This document shows positions 29,629-39,242 of a stretch of 64,000 nucleotides of DNA, one piece after another. A program made the translations under genes and the position numbers. This DNA comes from Paenibacillus sp. G2S3 (GTDB lineage: Bacteria; Bacillota; Bacilli; Paenibacillales; Paenibacillaceae): the NCBI RefSeq assembly GCF_030123105.1, contig NZ_CP126095.1:4836001-4900000 (forward strand). The letters run 5' to 3'. The number at the start of each line of letters is the position of its first letter. Positions within the stretch are counted from its first letter, which is position 1. Under the pieces are notes generated by a model. That model saw nothing but the letters and a program-made list of their open reading frames with translations, was not told the origin of the DNA and did not search any database.

Positions 29629-31911
29629 CTATACTGTTGTTTCGGCCAAGATAAGCCGCAAGCTCTCACCTGCACCACAGGACTTTCCTTCTCTCCCTTG
29701 TACGGAGAACACCAGAGTCCCGTTGTAGTCGGCTGCTGTGGTAACTGTAACCTCATCCTTGCTAATCCGCAGCTTAAAGGTATCCCCCCGAAGCGTAACC
29801 GGAAGCTCAACAGACTGCCAATGTTTAGGCAGTGAAGGTTTGATATGGACAGTTCCCCCATCATAATCCAACCCAGCAAAACCAAGCACCGCAGCCATCC
29901 ACGCACCACCATTCGCGGCTGGGTGGGTACCACCGATATATAAATCTCCTACATACTGCTTAGATTCTCCCGTAAGATCCACAGTAGCCGTGCGCATAAA
30001 ATATGGATATCCCCAATCCGGCGAACCAATATCAGCAGCTACCAAAGCGTAGATACAAGGACTAAGACTTGACCCATGCTCGGTGCGCGGTTCGTAGAAT
30101 TCCCAGTTCGCTTGTTTCACTTCCTTTGTAAAGGAATGTTTGAATAGATTTAACATCAACACGACGTCTGCTTGCTTCAGTATCGTTGTTGTTGTAGCTA
30201 GCCCATTACCGCCACCTAAATACTCATTTTTGTTAAGTACACGAGATTTCAATTCTGGCAGCTTAACATCTTCCAAGGTGAAGTAACGGTCGAATTGTTC
30301 GATAACAAGGCTGGCAGAGTCTGGCTGCGGAACATAGAAGCTATCCAGCATAGCTTTGAACTCTGTCAGAAACGGACCTTCACTAAACTCTGTAGACAGT
30401 TGGTTGTACACTTCCGGATACTTATCTTGCAGCAATTCTGCTGTGCGCAAGGCAATCTCCAGTGTCTCCTTAACCAGAGCATTCGTAAAAGCATTATTGT
30501 TCACACGCTCATGATATTCGTCTGGACCTGTTACATCTAGAATCTCGAAGCGTTCTTTTACTGAATTATAGTAAGCATAAGAGTAGAAGAACCGGGCACA
30601 TTCCCAGATCACTTCCGCCCCTCCGCTAGTCAGCAGACTCTCGTCACCTGTAAATTGAACGTATTTCCATATCCCGTGTACAACATCCCCACTGATATGA
30701 ACCTGCTTATCGCGGAAATAAGTCCGCATTGGTCGGCCAGTAAATACATCATTCACATTAAACAGAGTACAAGCATCGTCTCCTGTATCCTGACTTTCCC
30801 AGGCATAGAATGCTCCCAAAAAACCATATTCCGCAGCCTTACGGCGAGCTCCGTCCAAGGTATGAATTCGGTACATCATCAGGTTGCGAGCAACCTTAGG
30901 ATCCGTATGCAGGAAGAAAGGCAGCATAAACATCTCTGTATCCCAGAATACGGCCCCTTTATAGACCTGACCCGATAATCCACGAGCCGGGATAGAAACC
31001 TTTTCCGAAACCGTAGGGGCAATAATTAACAGCTGATAAATACTGTATCTGAGAGCAAACTGGGCATCCTCGTCACCTTCGATAATGACATCGCTAAGTG
31101 CCCATCTCTCTTCCCATAGCTGGGAATGAGCCTTTAATAACTCGTCATATCCCAGCGTTTCAGCAGCCTGGACAGACTTTACTGCTTCTGACTCTGGTAC
31201 ACTGACATCAAGTCCAGTATATACCGAGACGTACTTAAACCATTCATAGGTCTCACCCGCACGCGCTTCAAAAGCAATCCGGCGAATACTAGTACTTTCA
31301 TCCAGCTGCTGATCTCCGAAATTAAATACGGCTCTCTCCGCCACAACTACTGGAATATTCAATTCTCCACTAGTAGAGGAAGAGACTAGCACCTCACCTT
31401 GCGACTGTACCTTTTGACCGTAGAGATGGGGACCATTGATATCCCATACATCCACGTCAATTCCCGTTTCAATCACAATTTGGCAATCCTGAGTACTGTG
31501 AATAGAACACTTACTAACGAGCAGGTGAAGATTGTCCTGACTTACGAAACGATCTGCAGTAAATGTCAACATCCCACCATCAGATAGACTATAGCCAGTG
31601 GCCCGATGATGAATGGCACTACGAATATTCAGCTCCTGCACATGAGCGCTCGGTTCATGCTCTAGCACACTTAAGGGCTGACCGTTGCAGACAATCTTGG
31701 TCCATAATCCATTAGGGGCATTGACAGGCTCTCTCCACTTCTCTCCCGCTTTGTCATATAGACCAGCTAAAGTAACAGCAACCAGCTCACTTTTTCCGAA
31801 TTCCTCCAGTGTACCGCGATATCCCATATAGCCATTGCCTAACATATATTTGTTCCCGTTCGTCGTCACAAGTTGCTTGTCAAAACAGCTATCTCTAACC
31901 GCCCAGCTCAT
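29629..31911 (-). CDS. glycoside hydrolase family 65 disaccharide phosphorylase
   Basis: Inverting phosphorylase that splits an alpha-glucoside with phosphate to beta-glucose-1-phosphate. An N-terminal beta-sandwich (GNGYMGYRGTLEEFGKSE near residue 25) is followed by an alpha/alpha barrel. The general acid is probably Glu465 in GPDEYHERVNNN. Phosphate-site residues follow near HGSSLSPCIYALVAADIG. The 760-residue length fits maltose, kojibiose, nigerose and trehalose phosphorylases. Which disaccharide is used cannot be told from the sequence. It overlaps the other GH65 gene by four bases (ATGA) and precedes pgmB. Confidence 0.92.
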   Translation of the reverse strand: MSWAVRDSCFDKQLVTTNGNKYMLGNGYMGYRGTLEEFGKSELVAVTLAGLYDKAGEKWREPVNAPNGLWTKIVCNGQPLSVLEHEPSAHVQELNIRSAIHHRATGYSLSDGGMLTFTADRFVSQDNLHLLVSKCSIHSTQDCQIVIETGIDVDVWDINGPHLYGQKVQSQGEVLVSSSTSGELNIPVVVAERAVFNFGDQQLDESTSIRRIAFEARAGETYEWFKYVSVYTGLDVSVPESEAVKSVQAAETLGYDELLKAHSQLWEERWALSDVIIEGDEDAQFALRYSIYQLLIIAPTVSEKVSIPARGLSGQVYKGAVFWDTEMFMLPFFLHTDPKVARNLMMYRIHTLDGARRKAAEYGFLGAFYAWESQDTGDDACTLFNVNDVFTGRPMRTYFRDKQVHISGDVVHGIWKYVQFTGDESLLTSGGAEVIWECARFFYSYAYYNSVKERFEILDVTGPDEYHERVNNNAFTNALVKETLEIALRTAELLQDKYPEVYNQLSTEFSEGPFLTEFKAMLDSFYVPQPDSASLVIEQFDRYFTLEDVKLPELKSRVLNKNEYLGGGNGLATTTTILKQADVVLMLNLFKHSFTKEVKQANWEFYEPRTEHGSSLSPCIYALVAADIGSPDWGYPYFMRTATVDLTGESKQYVGDLYIGGTHPAANGGAWMAAVLGFAGLDYDGGTVHIKPSLPKHWQSVELPVTLRGDTFKLRISKDEVTVTTAADYNGTLVFSVQGREGKSCGAGESLRLILAETTV

Positions 31912-34214
31912 CGAGTCAACATCCCTTCACCTAGCGGAAGCGTCGTCCCGGAAGCGTCCACTGTAATTGACTGCCCATACACTATAATATCAGTGCTACC
32001 CCCATGAATTGCGTTGAGCGTTACTGAAGTCTTGTTGACCAAAATACGTAGTAATACCCCTTCATACATAACTTGGAAGCTATACTCGTTCCAGCGCTCC
32101 GGCAATGAAGGTTGGAAGGACAAACGATCCCCATCTGAACGCATACCGCCAAAGCCATACACAATGTTCATCCAAGCGGCTGCAATCGAAGTCGTGTGCA
32201 GTCCTTCGCGTGTGTTACGGTTGTAATTGTCTAAATCCAGTCTTGTCGCAAATTCAAAGAACGAATAGGCTTCTTCTGGCTTGCCGATTTCGCTTGCCAG
32301 TATGGAGTGGATCGAAGGTGAAAGTGAAGACTCATGAATACATCTAGACTCGTAATATTCATAGTTAGCCAGCTTCTCTTCTTTAGAGAATTGTCCATTG
32401 TATAAGAACATAAACATGAGGACATCTGGTTGCTTAATCATGTCATAACGGTAGAGCCGATCATACGACCAGTTCGAGTAGAGCGGAAACTCTGTTACAG
32501 GAATGGAATGAATATCAATATGTGGCATATCGAAGAATCCATCATGCTCCTCAAATACTCCTGTCACTTCGTCAACCGGAATCTTCATATTGTCTGCTTT
32601 ATTTTTCCAATCGTTAAGCTCTTCGTCACGGAGCCCCGTCTTTTCCGCAACCATTGCAAAAGCCTCAGGTGCCTGTTCTTTCATTTCACTCAGGGTATCC
32701 AGGGTGTATTCAAATGATTTTTGGGCCATCAGATTAATATAGCAGTTATTATTAACCATCAATTGGAACTCGTCAGGACCCATTACGCCAAAATAGCCAT
32801 ATTTCCCGCTCTGTTGACCCCATTGACCGCGTGTAGCATAGAATCTACTGATCTGGATCAGCATTTCAGCCCCTTTATTGTGCAGGAATTCTTTATCCCC
32901 AGTATTTTTGACATAATGCCAGATACCATAAGAAATAGCAGTTCCTACATGAAGCTGAAGATTCGAATGCTGCCAGAGATCACAGCTTTCTGTACCGTCT
33001 ATAGTAGCAATAGGGTAACAAGCTCCCTCGCAATCAACATCTTTAGCACGTTGCATAGCCTGAGGTAACGTCTTATATCTAAAGTCCAGCAAGCTCCGAG
33101 CGGCCTTAGGATTATTGAACATATAGAATGGTAAGCAATACGACTCTGTATCCCAGAATGCCAAACCACGATAGACTTCTCCCGTTAACCCTTTAGCGCC
33201 GATGTTGAACCCTGGATGATCGCCATGATAAGTCTGATATAGCTGGAAAATGCAAAAACGAATGCCCTGCTGATTCTCAGGATCGCCCTCGATCCGAATA
33301 TCACTTGTCTCCCAGATACCATTCCAATAAGCCGTCTGATCCGCGAATATTTGGGTTTCATTCAATTGGCCTGCCGTTTCAGCAAGCGCTAGCCCTTTGC
33401 TCCACAGTTCTTCAGCTGTATGTGCAGATTCACTATCTGAATAGTTGATAACCAGCTTTGTAAAATGGGCCGATTCTCCTTGCGCAAGCTCCAAAGTAAA
33501 GCTTTGCCCTATAAATTTATCATGTTCAGTTCGGGTAAGCTGAAGCGGCTGCGAAGATTGTAAAGTAAAGCTGGAGAATAGCTTGTTAGCTGTGTTCACT
33601 GTTCTCGCCATAATAGCAGTGGTAGCTCCTTGTTCTCCGCTGCGGAGACTACTCCACATACATTCGCCGCGTTCCTCATGAATAATGCTGAAATCAAGAC
33701 CCGCACAAATGTCTACGCTGCCCGAAAAATTAAGTGGCTCAAATTCCACCCGCTGTAGCCCCAGATGAGACATCGTCATGCTGACTAAGCGTGTAAAGAC
33801 AACTTTTAAGCTTTTTCCATCATTTAGGTGCCAGATCAGCTCCCGCCGGTAGGTTCCACTACGAAGATCAAGTTTACGTACATAATCCGATATTTTACTT
33901 TTTGCCAGATCCAGCTGTTCACCATTCACAGTGATCCGCGTATATAGCCAGTCCACCGCATTCACCATGTATCTCAGCGAGCGAATGATTCCTTTATAAT
34001 GATTGCCAATGTCCAATTGTTCATTTAGCCCGTTGAAATAACTACCTTGCAGGGAATCTCCGGAGTAGCCTTCCTCAGCATACCCCCGCACACCCATATA
34101 CTCATTTCCTAGTGAAAAAATAGATTCCGAGGTCCGATTTCGTTCTGGATCAAAGCCCTCTTCAATAATTGCCCAAGGATCTACCTTAAGATATTTGTCA
34201 GCCACTTTAGCCAT
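31908..34214 (-). CDS. glycoside hydrolase family 65 disaccharide phosphorylase, divergent paralogue
   Basis: The first gene of the GH65-GH65-pgmB operon, 768 residues. Conserved points are SIFSLGNEYMGVRGYAEEGYSG in the N-terminal domain (quoted loosely; residues about 31-52), the catalytic region GPDEFQLMVNNN with probable general acid Glu482, and HESSLSPSIHSILASEIG. It differs clearly from its neighbour in the acceptor-side loops (GPDEF versus GPDEY, YCLPFYMF versus MFMLPFFL), so the two probably act on different linkages or chain lengths. No signal peptide is present, so the substrate must be imported. Confidence 0.92.
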   Translation of the reverse strand: MAKVADKYLKVDPWAIIEEGFDPERNRTSESIFSLGNEYMGVRGYAEEGYSGDSLQGSYFNGLNEQLDIGNHYKGIIRSLRYMVNAVDWLYTRITVNGEQLDLAKSKISDYVRKLDLRSGTYRRELIWHLNDGKSLKVVFTRLVSMTMSHLGLQRVEFEPLNFSGSVDICAGLDFSIIHEERGECMWSSLRSGEQGATTAIMARTVNTANKLFSSFTLQSSQPLQLTRTEHDKFIGQSFTLELAQGESAHFTKLVINYSDSESAHTAEELWSKGLALAETAGQLNETQIFADQTAYWNGIWETSDIRIEGDPENQQGIRFCIFQLYQTYHGDHPGFNIGAKGLTGEVYRGLAFWDTESYCLPFYMFNNPKAARSLLDFRYKTLPQAMQRAKDVDCEGACYPIATIDGTESCDLWQHSNLQLHVGTAISYGIWHYVKNTGDKEFLHNKGAEMLIQISRFYATRGQWGQQSGKYGYFGVMGPDEFQLMVNNNCYINLMAQKSFEYTLDTLSEMKEQAPEAFAMVAEKTGLRDEELNDWKNKADNMKIPVDEVTGVFEEHDGFFDMPHIDIHSIPVTEFPLYSNWSYDRLYRYDMIKQPDVLMFMFLYNGQFSKEEKLANYEYYESRCIHESSLSPSIHSILASEIGKPEEAYSFFEFATRLDLDNYNRNTREGLHTTSIAAAWMNIVYGFGGMRSDGDRLSFQPSLPERWNEYSFQVMYEGVLLRILVNKTSVTLNAIHGGSTDIIVYGQSITVDASGTTLPLGEGMLTR

Positions 34215-34503
34215 GTATGATTTCCCCTTCTCCTGGTTTTTGCTCCATTCTCAGGATATCGTTCCATACCCGTTGCGCCAATGTCTGACCTTAATGAAGA
34301 TGTGTGCGTTTATACGGAGTTGAAATCGAACCGATTTCTATATCATGAATTTTTGCAGTATAATATGTAGAATCTAATAAGAACCCAAAAAACAGCGACA
34401 GACCCATTATTTGAGAATAATGGATTGCCACTGCTGATATATAAAGAACATATACTTCTTACTCCTTTTTAGTTAAAAATCATATTACATCTAGCACTTT
34501 TGA
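34215..34503. other. divergent promoter region between the GH65 operon and fnr
   Basis: No gene is supported. The stretch holds the palindrome listed separately at 34322-34338 and an AT-rich segment leading to the Fnr-type site before fnr. Confidence 0.5.
34322..34338. promoter_or_regulatory. palindrome before the GH65 operon, possible operator
   Basis: GAAATCG and CGATTTC form a perfect 7-3-7 palindrome 108 bases upstream of the first GH65 gene. It looks like a repressor or activator site, but I cannot assign it to a known family. Confidence 0.4.
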
Positions 34504-34519
34504 AGTGAAAATAATCACA
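34504..34519 (+). promoter_or_regulatory. Fnr-type operator before fnr
   Basis: AGTGAAAATAATCACA (TGTGATTATTTTCACT on the other strand) fits TGTGA-N6-TCACA with one end mismatch. It lies 105 bases before the fnr start and suggests autoregulation. Confidence 0.65.
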
Positions 34520-34623
34520 ATGTTGAAAATTCGACACTTTTAAATGGTTTTTCTTACCCAAATTGAAGATTAAAGAGGTATAATTAATTTAAAATTTACT
34601 GAAAAACTGAGGGAATAAAGGGG

Positions 34624-35358
34624 ATGTCGATTATGCTAAAAGAACATTACAATGTCATCGAAGCCCACGGAAATACAAACTGTTTCTCCGAACAGAATTT
34701 CAACAGACTTCTTGTTACTATGAAAGAGCGCGTTGTTCCAGAGGGTTCACATCTTTTCTGGGAAGGCGACTACTCGGATAAATTGTTTTATATCAAACGT
34801 GGACGTGTGAAATTAACTAAATCAACGGATGAAGGTAAAGAACTTATTCTTTATATGTACCAAGCTGGCGATATGGTAGGTCAAGCGGACCCATTCTTCA
34901 GCACCAAGCACAGCTTTACTGCAGAAGTGATTGAAGAAAGTGAAGTTGGCGTTATCGAGCAAAAGGATCTAGAAATTCTCATTTGCCAACATTGTGATTT
35001 TGCCATCGACTTTATGAAATGGATGGGCATTCATCACCGCCTAACTCAAACGAAATTCCGTGATCTGATGATGTATGGCAAACCAGGCGCACTTTGCTCC
35101 ACTCTCATTCGACTTGGTAATACTTATGGTGAGAAGAGCAGCGATGGTGAGAATATCCTCATCAACAAAAAAATTACGCATACTGATCTGTCCAACATGA
35201 TCGGCGCTACTCGTGAGAGTGTGAACCGGATGTTGAGCGACTTGCGTAAAAAAGACGCGGTTGAGTACGAGAACGGTATGATTGTCATCAAGGATCTTGG
35301 CATGCTGCAGGAAATTTGCCACTGCGAAATGTGCCCAAACGAGATCTGCCGCATCTAA
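34624..35358 (+). CDS. fnr: Crp/Fnr-family anaerobic regulator, Bacillus-type Fnr with C-terminal Fe-S cysteines
   Basis: Oxygen-responsive transcription factor of 244 residues. The N-terminal cNMP-like beta-roll spans about 25-130 (EGDYSDKLFYIKRGRVKL). A dimer helix follows, then a Crp-type helix-turn-helix (KITHTDLSNMIGATRESVNR). The C-terminus has Cys232, 234, 237 and 242; the last three give the C-x2-C-x4-C pattern of B. subtilis Fnr, whose [4Fe-4S] cluster also uses an Asp (Asp147 here is a candidate). The start is uncertain: AAGGGG abuts the ATG at 34624 but is nine bases before the one at 34633. An Fnr-type box lies upstream. Confidence 0.93.
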   Translation: MSIMLKEHYNVIEAHGNTNCFSEQNFNRLLVTMKERVVPEGSHLFWEGDYSDKLFYIKRGRVKLTKSTDEGKELILYMYQAGDMVGQADPFFSTKHSFTAEVIEESEVGVIEQKDLEILICQHCDFAIDFMKWMGIHHRLTQTKFRDLMMYGKPGALCSTLIRLGNTYGEKSSDGENILINKKITHTDLSNMIGATRESVNRMLSDLRKKDAVEYENGMIVIKDLGMLQEICHCEMCPNEICRI

Positions 35359-35442
35359 TTTCCGTTTATAATATACCCTCTATTCTCCTCAATGAAACAC
35401 ATATGACCCAATTATTCTGCACATTATAAAATAGAGTGGTCT

Positions 35443-35469
35443 AAGGCGCCTATCAAGGCGTCTTTTTTT
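35443..35469 (+). terminator. intrinsic terminator after fnr
   Basis: AAGGCGCC pairs with GGCGTCTT around a TATCAA loop, followed by seven T residues. Confidence 0.88.
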
Positions 35470-35482
35470 ATAGCATAAGATG

Positions 35483-35517
35483 AAAAAGAACTGATCCCGA
35501 ATTGGGTCAGCTCTTTA
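35483..35517 (-). terminator. intrinsic terminator after nirC
   Basis: On the minus strand AAAGAGCTGACCC pairs with GGGATCAGTTCTTT around an AATTC loop, followed by T residues. It is the end point of the nirBDC transcript, converging on fnr. Confidence 0.8.
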
Positions 35518-35532
35518 ATCATAAATATACTC

Positions 35533-36324
35533 TTAACGCTTGGTCTGAGTACCACGCACGGGAGAGATCATCCAGTAGGCCATACCGACGAATACGCCAC
35601 CACCAATTATATTTCCTAACGTAACGGGTATCATATTGTGTATCCAGCCGGCAATTGTAACGGTGTCCGGGTGATTCGGGAGCAACACAGCAACACTCAG
35701 CAGCGTCATATTAGCCACACTGTGCTCATATCCACTCGCAATAAAGGCAAATAAACACCACCAGATTAGAACCAGCTTGGCAGTTTCCCTTTTGGCGCGT
35801 GAGGCCATCCATAGCGCTAGACAGACCAGCCAGTTACATAGAATCCCACGGAAAAATAGCTCTGAAAACGGAAGGCTCATTTTCTTGGCTGCAGCCGCAA
35901 AGATCAAATGCTCTGGGGGAGCCGCACTGAATAGTCCAGTTCCTCGAATCAAAAGTGCTAAAATCACTGCCCCTACCACATTCCCTACAAACACAAGCAC
36001 CCAGTTCTTTACAGTATCCCAGATACTTGTTCTACCAGCTAGTGTACTAACCGTAAAGAACATATTATTTCCCGTAAACAGCTCTGAGCCTGCAAACACA
36101 ACAAGAGTCAAGGCAATACCGAAGGATGCACCCATAATGAGGGGTTGGAAAGGCGATTTAGCAGCCGCTAGAGGCGCTCCCAGCGAGAAAATAAGGATAA
36201 TCCCAATGCCTACATATGCCCCTGCCAAAAGGGCTGCTAGAAAATATCTTGGTAAACTTTCATTCATTTGGTCTCGCTTGCTGACTGCCGCCTCGACAAT
36301 GTTCTCCACACTTTGAGTAAACAT
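35533..36324 (-). CDS. nirC: formate/nitrite transporter family channel
   Basis: Pentameric FNT-family channel for nitrite or formate, 263 residues, six membrane helices. Family motifs are LAGAYVGIGIILIFSLG near the start, GSELFTGNNMFF (the first pore loop), NWLVCLALWMA, and FIASGYEHSVANM with the conserved pore histidine. Nitrite is inferred from its place 50 bases behind nirD; formate is possible because pflB produces it. The start is set at 36324, where GGAG lies four bases upstream. It ends the operon and faces fnr. Confidence 0.9.
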   Translation of the reverse strand: MFTQSVENIVEAAVSKRDQMNESLPRYFLAALLAGAYVGIGIILIFSLGAPLAAAKSPFQPLIMGASFGIALTLVVFAGSELFTGNNMFFTVSTLAGRTSIWDTVKNWVLVFVGNVVGAVILALLIRGTGLFSAAPPEHLIFAAAAKKMSLPFSELFFRGILCNWLVCLALWMASRAKRETAKLVLIWWCLFAFIASGYEHSVANMTLLSVAVLLPNHPDTVTIAGWIHNMIPVTLGNIIGGGVFVGMAYWMISPVRGTQTKR

Positions 36325-36377
36325 AATACTCCACCCCACCGTTTTTCTATTTCATCCTTTACTACAAGCTTCGGTGT

Positions 36378-36698
36378 CTACAAGCTCACTGTCACAATGT
36401 CTCCGACAAGGGAGACTGGATAAGTCACAATGATACCTTGATCCGGTGCCTGAACTTCACCCGTACGAAGATCTATTTTCCAATCATACAGTGGATCATA
36501 AAGAAAGTGACCCGAAACGATCCCTTCAGCAAGCGGCCCCCCTTTTGGATGAGGGCTCCGATTCTCCAGCGCATAGATCGCTCCGTCAGAGGTACGAAAT
36601 ACAGCCAGCTCCACATTTCCAGCCACAACTACCCGGCCAATCTGTAACAGGAAATCCTGTACAGTTCCTATCGTATATATCTGCGTTGCCATTTTCAT
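36378..36698 (-). CDS. nirD: nitrite reductase small subunit NirD, Rieske fold lacking cluster ligands
   Basis: Small subunit of assimilatory-type NADH nitrite reductase, 106 residues. The Rieske-like fold is recognisable (YALENRSPHPKGGPLAEGIV; LYDPLYDWKIDLRTGEV), but the protein contains no cysteine. Where B. subtilis NasE-type subunits have the CPH and CPLHDW ligand boxes, this one has SPH and DPLYDW, so three of four [2Fe-2S] ligands are replaced. E. coli NirD also lacks them, so a structural role is plausible. GGGAG precedes the ATG by eight bases. It lies 34 bases after nirB. Confidence 0.92.
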   Translation of the reverse strand: MKMATQIYTIGTVQDFLLQIGRVVVAGNVELAVFRTSDGAIYALENRSPHPKGGPLAEGIVSGHFLYDPLYDWKIDLRTGEVQAPDQGIIVTYPVSLVGDIVTVSL

Positions 36699-36732
36699 TG
36701 TTCTGCTCCCTTCTGTATGCGTAATCTATCCG

Positions 36733-39156
36733 TTAGAGTCTTGTTTCCTCAAAAAGTGCAGCACGAGTACTGTTGTCATTCAGCATTTTTTTCCAAGGAT
36801 CAGTGACCTGAGTTAGGGCAAAATCAATCCGCGCCGCAAGCTCTTTACGGTTCTCTTCATTGTTCAGAATGACCGTTTGAATCTGCTCAAGTCCCATACG
36901 CTCCACCCACTCGGAGGTTCGCTCCAAGTAATTTCCGGTCTCGCGGTAGTATTGCATCACAGCCGAACACACTTCGATTAACTCTTCATCGGTCTTCACC
37001 TTGCAGAAGGCGTCCGCGATCCTCGGCTTGATACCGCCATTACCACCGATAAATACTTCCCAGCCACCATCGTTGCCGACGATACCGATATCCTTCGTGC
37101 AAGATTCTGCACAGTTACGAGGACAACCGTTAACAGCCATTTTAAACTTTGCTGGAAAATCAAGCCGCTCATACTTACGTTCCATAAGAGCGCCCATTCC
37201 CATCGAATCTTGTGTGCCAAAGCGGCAGAACTGGGAGCCCACACAAGTCTTAACCGTACGCAGGGATTTGGCATAACCGTAGCCTGAAGGCATATCCAGC
37301 TCTTCCCATACCTTAGGTAAATCTTCCTTCTTCACACCGATTAGATCCAGGCGCTGCCCTCCAGTTACCTTCACAACTTTCACATCATATTTAAGGGAGA
37401 CATCGGCGATTTTCTTCAAATCCTCTGGTGTTGTTACCCCACCATACATGCGTGGTATCACGGTGTAGGTTCCATCCTTTTGAATATTGGCCCCCATTCT
37501 TTCATTTACAAATCGGGATTCTTTCTCATCTTGATGGGTATCAGGGTTCATCATCCCTAGATAATAGTTAATCGCCGGACGACACTTAGAGCAGCCTTCC
37601 TCTTGTTTCCAACCGAGTACATTCATGACCTCTTTTGTTGTTTTAAGATCTTTAGCTGTGATTTCAGCAACAATTTCATCACGGCTAAGCGTTGTGCACC
37701 CACAAATACCTTGCTTAGCAGCTTGCTGGAAACTGTCACCTAAGACAAATTGCAGGATTTGTTCTACTACGGGTTTACAACCACCACAAGAGCGAGTAGC
37801 GCCAGTGCATGCTTTGATCTCATCCACAGTAGTAAAACCATGTTCAGTGACAGCATCTACGATCGCTTTTTTAGTTACACCATTACAGCCGCAGACAATT
37901 TCTTCGTCCGCCATTGCTTCTACGGATGTGCCCTTCTTCGCTCCTACACCGCAGCAGCCTGCTCCCATAACCTCCGTATAAATCTCATCGGTCATTACCG
38001 CGCCTTGTTTTACTAACTTTTGCAGATTCGCGGACTCCGTCACATCACCGAACAAGACCGCACCGACAATCACATTATTTTTGAGCAAAATTTTCTTATA
38101 AGTTCTCTTCCATTCATCTTTGCTTGAGATTACAGTGTGTTCAGGAGAATCCAAAAACTCACCTGCAGAAAATACATCCACCCCAGATATTTTAAGCTTC
38201 GTGGAAACAATCGAACCTTCATAAGGCTTGGTATCACTACCACATAAATGTTTAGCTAAAACCATGCCTTGTTCAAATAGTGGAGCCACCAGTCCGTAAC
38301 ACATACCGCGATGCTCGGCACATTCACCGATGGAATATACATTCTGCATGGAAGTTTGCAAATAATCATCCACCACGATCCCACGATTTACAGAGATTCC
38401 GCTTTCTTTTGCCAATGTCACGTTCGGTTTGATTCCAACAGCCATTACCACAAAATCTGCAGCAAGCGTACTGTCATCACTAAAACGCAATCCACTTACT
38501 CTCTGTTCCCCGCTCAATTCTACCGTTTGTTTGCCCATAGCAAATTTCACGCCTTGACGCTCAAGCTCAGCTTGCAGCATCGAGGAGGCATTCCGATCAA
38601 GCTGACGCTCCATCAGATCTTCCATCAAATGAACTACAGTAACATCCATACCAAGGTTCACAAGACCTTTTGCCGCTTCCAACCCAAGTAAACCTCCGCC
38701 GATAACAGCTGCTTTGCGGTATTGTTTGGCAGCTACCAGCATCGCATCACAGTCTGAAATATCCCGGAATCCTACAACGCCCTCTTTATCACTGCCAGGC
38801 ACAGGTAAAATGAACGAATTCGAGCCTGTCGCAATAATTACTTTGTCGTAGGGGACTATCATCCCATTATCCGTAACAACTTGCTTCGAGCCTTCATCAA
38901 TTCGTATCACCGTTGTTCCCGTGTGTAGAGCTATATTATTGTCTTCATACCAATTCCAGTCGTTTAGGATGATATCATTAAGGGTCTTACTTCCTTCAAG
39001 AACATAAGACAACATAATCCGATTGTAATTGGGATGAGGTTCACTTCCAAAAACCGTGATGTCATAAGCTCCACCCAGCTTCAATATCTGCTCAATCGTA
39101 CCTATGCCTGCCATACCGTTGCCGACTAATACTAGTTTTTCTCTTATCGTTGTCAT
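36733..39156 (-). CDS. nirB: NADH-dependent nitrite reductase large subunit
   Basis: Six-electron reduction of nitrite to ammonia in the cytoplasm, 807 residues. The N-terminal FAD/NAD(P)H reductase spans about 1-300 (LVLVGNGMAGIGTIEQIL; GGGLLGLEAAKGL). Two BFD-like [2Fe-2S] modules follow (CGCNGVTK...CGGCKP and CGCTTLSR...CSKCRP). A ferredoxin-like half domain precedes the siroheme/[4Fe-4S] domain, with ligands Cys638, Cys644, Cys678 and Cys682. The start is set at 39156 because GGAGG lies nine bases upstream, although the frame is open for 24 more codons. Two Fnr-type sites lie 87-123 bases upstream. Confidence 0.96.
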   Translation of the reverse strand: MTTIREKLVLVGNGMAGIGTIEQILKLGGAYDITVFGSEPHPNYNRIMLSYVLEGSKTLNDIILNDWNWYEDNNIALHTGTTVIRIDEGSKQVVTDNGMIVPYDKVIIATGSNSFILPVPGSDKEGVVGFRDISDCDAMLVAAKQYRKAAVIGGGLLGLEAAKGLVNLGMDVTVVHLMEDLMERQLDRNASSMLQAELERQGVKFAMGKQTVELSGEQRVSGLRFSDDSTLAADFVVMAVGIKPNVTLAKESGISVNRGIVVDDYLQTSMQNVYSIGECAEHRGMCYGLVAPLFEQGMVLAKHLCGSDTKPYEGSIVSTKLKISGVDVFSAGEFLDSPEHTVISSKDEWKRTYKKILLKNNVIVGAVLFGDVTESANLQKLVKQGAVMTDEIYTEVMGAGCCGVGAKKGTSVEAMADEEIVCGCNGVTKKAIVDAVTEHGFTTVDEIKACTGATRSCGGCKPVVEQILQFVLGDSFQQAAKQGICGCTTLSRDEIVAEITAKDLKTTKEVMNVLGWKQEEGCSKCRPAINYYLGMMNPDTHQDEKESRFVNERMGANIQKDGTYTVIPRMYGGVTTPEDLKKIADVSLKYDVKVVKVTGGQRLDLIGVKKEDLPKVWEELDMPSGYGYAKSLRTVKTCVGSQFCRFGTQDSMGMGALMERKYERLDFPAKFKMAVNGCPRNCAESCTKDIGIVGNDGGWEVFIGGNGGIKPRIADAFCKVKTDEELIEVCSAVMQYYRETGNYLERTSEWVERMGLEQIQTVILNNEENRKELAARIDFALTQVTDPWKKMLNDNSTRAALFEETRL

Positions 39157-39242
39157 GGTTAGGTGCCTCCTCAAGCTTATGAATACCTGATCAATCTCTC
39201 TTCTACATATTGGAATTATACGGTTCAAATTCAGGTCGTCAT

